From Hirsutella rhossiliensis (lineage: Eukaryota; Ascomycota; Sordariomycetes; Hypocreales; Ophiocordycipitaceae): DNA of 64,000 nucleotides. The position numbers and the translations under genes are program-made. A model generated the notes under the pieces. The model was given only the letters and a program-made list of their open reading frames with translations, did not search any database and had not been told where the DNA came from. This document shows positions 57,263 through 64,000 of this stretch, piece after piece (within the stretch, counting starts at the first letter, position 1; every line of letters starts with the position of its first letter). Location: NCBI RefSeq assembly GCF_020360975.1, contig NW_025408669.1, positions 6,696,001-6,760,000 of the forward strand, read 5' to 3'.

Positions 57263-58079
57263 TTATAAGTTAAAGTAAGAGTAGTAATAACTATCTATAT
57301 TCTTCTCTACCCGCCTAAGATCTAGTAGGTTCTCTACCTTTATATATACTATAGCGAGTATAAGACCTTACTTAGGGCTTTAACTAAGTAATATCTTAAT
57401 CTTATAATCGTATAATAGTAGTATAGTATATTAGTAGTATTTCCTAGTATTTTCCCTAGGTAGGTATAGGTATTTCTCTATAGTTTCCTTACTATATTCT
57501 TATAGTAACTTCTTAGGAAAATATTAGTATAGTCCTTAAAGAGCTATTATTACTTAGGAAATTATAGTATATTCCCTATATAATATATCCCTAAGGGAAA
57601 TCTCTATAAAATATTTATATAATCCGCTTAGTTATTTTTTTTAGGATTTCTAGGTAATTTCCTAGAGTTTACTTAGTAGCTTCTAGGTTCCTTCTTTTAT
57701 AAGGAGCTTTAAGGAGTTAAAGGTTACTTCCTTAAAGGAAGTAAATATTATTATAAGTACCTAGATTATTAACTATAGGGTATCTTATATAAGAGTCTTT
57801 AACTATTATAAGTTATAGGCTTAGGCTACGGCCTAAGCTATATAGTTATATATAGAGGGCCGGATCCTATACGTATATATATAAGCTAGCCGCGTATAGG
57901 AGAGCTCTATATAGCTTATTAATATTATCTTATAGACGGTACCTACGCCTATGCCTTTACCTACTCCGTAATAGTATAAGCTATTAACTAATAGATCTAA
58001 TAGATATCTCTTTAAAGAGGGCGCCTCCCCCTTAAGGAAGCACTCCGCCCCTCCCTAGACGGATAGGAAGTATCGTAGC

Positions 58080-59110
58080 TATCCTAGAAGCGATTAAAAG
58101 CGCGATAGCTAGCGAGAAGGATAAGGTTCTCGCTATACTAAGGGAGCCGTCTACGAGACTAGCTCTAACCCCTATAGCCTCCGTAACGCCGGTTACGGCA
58201 GCGATACTACTAACGTAGAAGCCGCTCCCTTAGCCGACTTAGGATAGTAAGCCGGAGTCCTTCTACTTCTTCCTTAGCCGGCTATAGACGAAGTTTATAA
58301 CTAATAAGAAATAGGGCCTAAATAGCTATCGCGATATAGCGTAGTATTCGCTCCTTTATACGCTACTAGAGCCCTAGATATAGCGGATCTCTAGATTCTA
58401 AGATAAAGGCGGCCCTAGGGGTAGACGCGACCTATAAGACTTCTTTTAATACCTTATATATACGTTCGGCAACGTATAAGAGCGGGAGAAGGCGTAAGAT
58501 AGGCTATAGACCCTTAAGTAAAGAGATAGATAAACCTTTAGCGAATTCCTTCCCGATTTTAAAGAGACGCTCTTATAGGTAGCGGGGACTATAGTATAAA
58601 AAGATAGCGCGAAGCTTATATAGCTATAGAATTTAATTACGCCGGCCCTATAAGAGCTACTTATCCCTATAATTATACCTACTAACTATAGCGAGTATAT
58701 AAGCCGGTTAATAAAGGTAGCTTAGGGCTATAAATAGACGCTGTGTTTCTAAAAGCTCTATAAGCGCATACTATATAGCGGCGATAGGATTACCGCCCCT
58801 TTATAAGATAAATAACTAGCTATCGATATAGATAGGGATACCTTAATATCGGCTACCTATATAGACTAAGCTAGACGCGGTAAGAAGACGCTATTAACTA
58901 CCCCTTATACCGCCCTATACTCTAAGTAGCGGGCGAAGTAGGTAATAAGCGAGGAAATCGGGAAGAGGAAGGCTAACGGCCGCTACCTATATTACGGAGT
59001 ATCTATATACTTTATATTAAAATGCCCCTTCCTTTTAGCTAAGCGGCCTATAGCGGTTTAAGTAGCGAAGATAGAACCGCTCCTTACCTTAGACGATAAG
59101 GAGGACTCCG
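58080..59110 (+). pseudogene. Probable gag remnant of a Ty3/gypsy element
   Basis: Lies just upstream of the protease- and RT-like stretches and is broken by TAG codons. Near 58,980-59,030 a basic stretch followed by a C/Y- and G-containing run looks like a mutated CCHC zinc knuckle with several Cys codons lost. Assignment rests mainly on position and this weak motif. Confidence 0.4.
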
Positions 59111-59219
59111 CCCCCCTAGGCCTAGAGGAAAAAGAGTAACTCTAGAGTAAAGATAGGCTCTAGAGCCTTAATTACTAGTATTAGTAAAGGAGAAGGAGGA
59201 ATTATCCGCCTATATAGAA

Positions 59220-59490
59220 GAGGAGCCTACTTTAATATAGGTTATAATTAATAACTCCTTACCCGTTACTACCCTTATAAATAAGGGCTATTAGTACTAC
59301 GCTATAGTTAACGAGGCGCTTATATAAGAGATATAAGTGCTAGTAGAAAAGATCGCCTTAAGGCGAGTAAAGGGCGCCTTAGGCGTAATAGAAGGTATAG
59401 TAATTAAGGGTATTATATAGCTAGCTATAGAGGTCGATAGTTACTATAAGCTTATCGTAGCCTATATAATCCCTTAACTAGAATTTCCCT
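59220..59490 (+). pseudogene. Retroviral-type aspartic protease remnant (Ty3/gypsy)
   Basis: A frame with few stops contains a hydrophobic strand, then LINKGYYYYA at the place where the catalytic D-S/T-G normally lies, then VNEALI and a flap-like region. The catalytic Asp codon is lost. Supported by its place between the gag-like and RT-like stretches. Confidence 0.5.
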
Positions 59491-59899
59491 TAATTCTTAG
59501 AAAACCTTAGTTATTATATATAAAGTTATACTTAGTTTTATATTAAAGGAAGCTATAGTTTAAGCCTATATAATAGTAGGTCCGCTATAATAATAGTTTT
59601 ATAAGTATAAGACTAAGCGTATAAGCTTTATACTTAGTATAAGAAGTCCTTGCCTCTATCTTTATAGGAACTATATAATAGGTAGAGCGGGGGTAAGGCT
59701 AAGCAGCGGCTAATATAGCGGTTTATATAGTTAGCTTAGCGGATATCGATAAGGCCCTTTAGATAAAGAAGCTAAAGTCGCCCTCTAAGCTATAGTAGTA
59801 GATACTAAAGCGCTTTTATAACCTCTTACTACTATTTAAGTCCTAGGAAGTAAATAAGCTTAACCTATATAAGCTAAGGGTAAACTATAAGATCGTACT

Positions 59900-61210
59900 T
59901 TATACCGATAAGAAGGGGTAGGAACTACCTATACTATTTAGACCGCTATATAGTATATTATACGCGGAGCTATTAGTATTAAAGAAGACGCTAAGGGACC
60001 TCCTAGATAAGGGTTTTATTTAGGTAAGTAGCTCTAAAGTAAGAGCGCTAGTCCTATTTATACGTAAACTAAGGGGCGGGATATAGCTTTATTACGACTA
60101 TAGGGCTCTAAATATAATTATAAGGCTAGACCGCTACCCCTTACCCTTAATCTTAGATACGCTCTATAACCTTTTAAAGGCAAAGTAGTTTATAAAGCTA
60201 GATATAAAATAAGCGTTCTATAAGGTATAGATCTTAGAAGGTAATAAGTAGAAGACAGCGTTCTATATACGCTATAGCTTATTTAAGTAGCTTATAATAC
60301 CCTTCGGCCTCTTAAGAGCGCCCGCTACCTTCTAGCATTATATTAATAACGTACTATAGGACGTCCTTAACGAGTTCGCCTCTATATATATAGATAATAT
60401 CCTTATCTATATAAGCGGCTCCTATAAGGACTATATATAGAAAGTATAGAGGGTCCTAAAGCGCCTTTAACTTTATAAGCTCTACCTTAACTTAGATAAG
60501 TACGAATTTAGGGTTAAGAGGGTTAAGTACCTAGGCTTTATTATTTATATAGGCGTAGGTATATAGGCGGATCCCGTAAAGATCTAAGCGATCTAGGACT
60601 AAGCGGCCCTAACTATATAGACGGGTATATAGAGCTTCCTTAGGTTCGCGAACTATTATAGGATATTTATTAAGGGCTTCTCTTATATTATAAGTCCCTT
60701 AAACGAGATTACCGGGAAATAGACCGCCTTTTATTAGGGGCCTATATAGGAAGGAGCGTTCTATACGCTTAAGGACCTATTCTCGCGGGCCTTAGTACTA
60801 CTTTAGTAGGACTTCGACTAGTCTACGTTAGCCGAAGCGGACTATAGTAGCTAGGCACTTAAAGGAACGCTCTCTTAGGAGGTAGATAGGTAGAAGTAAC
60901 TAATAGCGTTTTACTCCTATAAGCTAACCTTAGCGGAGCGGAATTACGCTATTTACGATAAAGAGATACTAGCGATTATTAGCTACCTTAAGTAATAGTA
61001 AGCGGAGCTCCGGAGCTACGAGAGCTTTAAGGTTCTTATAGACTATAAGAATCTTAAGTACTTTATAACCCGCTAGTACCTCTTAAAACGGTAAGCCCGC
61101 TAGGCGGAGTATCTCTTACGCTTTAACTTCTCGATTAAGTACTAGCTAGGGCGGGACTCTATAGTCCTAGATATACTTTCCTAGAGGGATTAAGACCGGC
61201 CGATAGGAGC
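59900..61210 (+). pseudogene. Reverse transcriptase-RNase H remnant of a Ty3/gypsy element
   Basis: One reading frame across about 1.3 kb keeps RT order: LLDKGFI and SSSKVRALVLFIRK; YDYRALN; RYPLPLI; IPFGLLRAPATF; then IYIDNILIY at the active site, where the YxDD second Asp is changed; then LDKYEF and VKYLGFII. RNase H follows (EADYSS*AL, LTLAERNYAIYDKEILAI, VLIDYKNLKYF) and ends near DILS*RD*DRP. Most stops are TAG, as expected from CpA-directed mutation of TGG and CAG. I recognise no integrase downstream. It is clearly non-functional. Confidence 0.9.
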
Positions 61211-62459
61211 GGATATTATAAGGAACGGTGTTCCTACTATAAATAAAGTAGCTATAATATACTCTCTTAATTATATAAGCTAATAAGTAGTATATTAATT
61301 ATAGATAAAATCCTATCTTATAAAGTAAGAATCGCTCGTTATCTTATATATTATTATATATTAAACGAGTTACCGGTTATTATATAATCGGGAATTAAAG
61401 GAATAGAGCTAGCCTAGAATACTAGCTAAGACCTCTTAAGACCTCTTAAGAATACTAGCACGACTAACCTCCTTTAAATATAAATATTAATAGAACTAAG
61501 ATACTTCTAGATATACTTAAGGTATTACGGAATTCCTTAGTCTTAGGGCTATATAGCAGCCTAAATCTAGTCTTAAAAGGTTCTTCCGTTTAGCTATAAT
61601 TATCTATCTAAGATAGTATGTCTGCTAGTAAATAGAGAAAAAATTATTAACTTTAATACCTCTTTTATATACTAATATATTACTAATAAATTCTATTAAA
61701 ATTCTTATCTTATACTTACTTTTCCCTTTTATTATATAGTCTTATATAATTCCTTAATTTCCTAAAATTCCGCTTTTACTTATATACCTTAAGATACCTT
61801 AAATAAGTATTTAGCTAATCTTTTACCTTAGTAAACGCTTAAGTAATAAAGAGCCTAAATACTAGCTTACTAAACTTAAAGTTACTTATCTTTTCTAGGT
61901 ATATTAAAAGCTTTAGTTATATATTATCTCTACCTTACTATTAAAGGTTATTATACTAACTAACTATATTATTATAAGCGTAATCTTAAAGTAAATATTA
62001 TTATTTACTATTAATATAAAGATAAATAATTAGCTTATACTTACTTTATAGTACCTTAGCTAGTTTCCTTTAAAGGTCTATTATATTCCTAGAACCTTAA
62101 ATATCCTTACTAATATACTATCTTAACTATATTTTATAAGAAGGTATAAGTAATAAGCGTAGAATCGGGTAATTGATAACGTAAGCGGAAAGATCGGTCG
62201 AAGGAGTATAGGGTAGGATTTTATCCGGAATTTATAACGAGTATATAAGGGGCCGAATAATATATTAAAAGAATAGCGTTGCAAAAGATACTTACGAACT
62301 TACTTATTCTATCTACTACTCCTAGGGAAATCCTTCGTCTTTTATAGACCATTGCTCGCCTACTAGTAGACTAATTAGTTAGCTTTCTAGCATATTCTAT
62401 AGTGCTTAAAAAGCTCTATCTATAGTATATCTTCCTAACTTAGTAGGGGGTCTAATTAT

Positions 62460-62700
62460 AGCGTGATGGTCAACGTAAGACTATGGGTTCTAGCATAAGT
62501 AGTGGATTTAACTAGAATGTTCTATGCCCTACCTATTCTCGTATCGCGGATATCTTCGGAACCGCTAGGCTAAAATAGGCAATAGGGTATCCGTTCTGCT
62601 CGTAATTGACTTATGCATTTTATGCATATTTTTGTTTGTAAGGATAGGCTTATCCTGACCCGCTTTTCCTAGAGGAAGGTATAGATGTCTAGTAGAGGTC
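62460..62700. other. Island retaining normal CpA/TpG inside the AT-rich block
   Basis: Between two heavily mutated stretches, about 240 bases keep many TG/CA sites in contexts lost elsewhere (gtgatggtcaacg, agtggattt, gaatgttc, tttgtttgt, cctgaccc). No open frame or RNA gene is recognised. It could be single-copy DNA between two insertions, or a later insertion. Confidence 0.6.
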
Positions 62701-63245
62701 TTTATCTTTAAGGGTTATTCCCTTAGACTATATTATAGAGCCTCTTTTTACTAGCTTATTTTATAAAGCCTCCCTATGCCTATTATTTCTTTATAATAGT
62801 AAAATAGGAATATAAGGGTATATTCTTATATATTTATAATACCTAGGAAATATAAACCTAGGGAATTAGACCGCGTTTAAGAGGATAAAGTGCTAGTTAA
62901 ATATATATACGCGGTTATAAAATTCTTTATTTAACCTAACCTATACTAAAAGATCTAAGAAGTATATATAGAAAAACCTAAGTAGGCTAGTATATTAAAG
63001 TAGCTTAAAAGTACTAAGTCTTAGGTCGGTCTCTTATTATCTAGCGTAATAAGTTACTTTACTTAGTTAAGTTTAAAGGTTTTTATTAGCTTTATATCCT
63101 TATTACTTATACTATAGAAATTATTACTAATAACTATACGCGTAAATTTTACCTTAAATAGTAAAGGATATAAAAGGAGTTATCCTTTACGTTTACTATT
63201 ACTAGCCTTAAGAAGCTTATTAATAGCTTTATCGATAAGTATAAT

Positions 63246-63320
63246 TATCGCGTATACTATATATATTAATTAACGCTATAGCTTATATTTAATAAGCGGC
63301 TATATCTTTTTTATAATAGT
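63246..63320. repeat. Direct repeat copy A (about 75 nt)
   Basis: Begins tatcgcgta and contains ttaattaacgctat and ggctatatcttttttataa. It matches copy B 301 bases downstream at most positions, and most differences are transitions or small shifts, consistent with two copies mutated separately. Confidence 0.75.
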
Positions 63321-63546
63321 TATAAGCTTAAGTAAAGGGGTTACCCTTCTAAGAACTTCCTAGTAACTATATATATACTTCTTCTAGCTAGCCTAGCGCG
63401 TACTACTAGAAAGGCCTATAGTTTAAGTCCCGCTAGCGTAATTAAGCGTAGTATTAGTATAGGGCCTACCTATATAAAAATTCCCTCTATAGTCTAAGAT
63501 ATCTAGGTATCCTAGGACGAATTAACTTAGTATCCTTAAGGGGGTA

Positions 63547-63621
63547 TATCGCGTACTTTATATATATTAATTAACGCTATTACTTATATTTAATAAGTAG
63601 CTATATCTTTTTTATAATAAT
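63547..63621. repeat. Direct repeat copy B (about 75 nt)
   Basis: Partner of copy A at 63246-63320, with the same order of shared words. The pair may mark ends of a short element or tandem LTR pieces. Confidence 0.75.
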
Positions 63622-64000
63622 AATACTTATTATAGAAACTAAACTAACTAGTTAAAGGCCCTTAGTAAGTTAGTTTTAATTACTTTCTTAGCCTTACCTT
63701 TTTATATAATTACTATAGATTTTATTATAAAGCTCTTAAATATCCTTATAAACTAAACTTTATAAATACTACTTATTAAAGTTTACTATAATATACTATT
63801 AACGGTAACTAATAAGTTCTTAAAAATAGGGCTCTTTATCCTAAGCTATAATTAGTTTACTATAAAAAACTAAGCTAAGGTATTTTTTACTAAATTTATA
63901 TACTATAACTAAGGGATTCCTACTTAGATTATCTTTAACTAAGACCCTAAGTTCTTATTAGCGTTTTAAAAAGGACTATAAATAATATATGTAACGGTCT

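Larger units (their letters stand above)
55640..64000. mobile_element. AT-rich, RIP-mutated transposon block (continues past window end)
   Basis: Base use changes abruptly: TpA is everywhere, CpG stays common, CpA and TpG are almost absent. This is the product of C-to-T change at CpA on both strands, the dinucleotide preference known for RIP in ascomycetes. As a result nearly all ATG, CTG, TTG and GTG codons are lost, and Trp/Gln codons have become TAG or TAA. Remnants of a Ty3/gypsy retrotransposon lie at about 58.0-61.2 kb on the + strand. Paired LTRs and target-site duplications were not identified. Stretches 55.7-58.0 and 62.7-64.0 kb are equally mutated but have no recognisable coding content. 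Confidence 0.9.

Overview
This is a window of nuclear DNA from a filamentous ascomycete. It is most likely a Sordariomycete and probably hypocrealean, judged only from the gene families and style, since I could run no database search. The evidence is many short spliceosomal introns (typically 51-60 nt, GT-AG, with CTAAC/CTGAC-like branch sites), GC-rich codon third positions, fungal gene families (Tgl-type patatin lipase, Fsf1 sideroflexin, DUF4045-gelsolin protein, Cmr2/DIP2-like double adenylate-forming protein), an intron-containing tRNA-Arg(TCG), and a transposon block with the signature of repeat-induced point mutation (RIP).

Layout. Positions 1-55,600 are a GC-rich gene compartment with 15 protein genes and one tRNA: patatin-like lipase (+, 694-3029); SEC63 (+, 3608-6094); LCHN/ANR2-type DENN-like protein (-, 6657-8576); SLC1-type lysophosphatidate acyltransferase (+, 9656-10663); DUF4045/gelsolin-repeat protein (-, 11382-16364); ARL2 small GTPase (-, 17065-17902, six exons); GNAT-fold protein (-, 18480-20192); tRNA-Arg (+, 21061-21152); sideroflexin FSF1 (+, 21601-22802); LAMMER kinase (+, 26152-28628); long-form tRNase Z (-, 29714-32476); flavin-reductase-like FMN protein (+, 33054-34154); class II cAMP phosphodiesterase (-, 34471-36057); a Q-rich protein of unknown function (-, 37648-40992); DIP2-like protein (+, 43319-48738); a trefoil-lectin-like single-pass membrane protein (-, 49280-50367); and an intronless GH31 glycosidase (-, 52459-54858). 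Splice junctions were worked out by hand from reading frame and GT/AG signals.

At about 55.64 kb the sequence changes abruptly to an AT-rich block that runs to the end of the window. It has almost no CpA or TpG, while CpG is common. Inside it lies a RIP-destroyed Ty3/gypsy retrotransposon on the + strand, with gag-, protease-, reverse transcriptase- and RNase H-like stretches interrupted by TAG codons. I recognise no integrase. A small, barely mutated island sits at about 62.46-62.70 kb.

The genes are housekeeping or signalling genes and do not form a biosynthetic cluster. Loose themes are lipid metabolism (lipase, SLC1, perhaps the DIP2-like protein), ER and membrane traffic (SEC63, LCHN-like), cytoskeleton (ARL2 in tubulin folding, gelsolin-like protein) and signalling (LAMMER kinase, cAMP phosphodiesterase). 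The most unusual signal is the mutation context of the AT-rich block: the few surviving CpA/TpG sites are almost all GCA/TGC. Other points worth a second look are a 17-nt micro-exon in ARL2, a GC-AG intron, and a possible alternative SEC63 tail.
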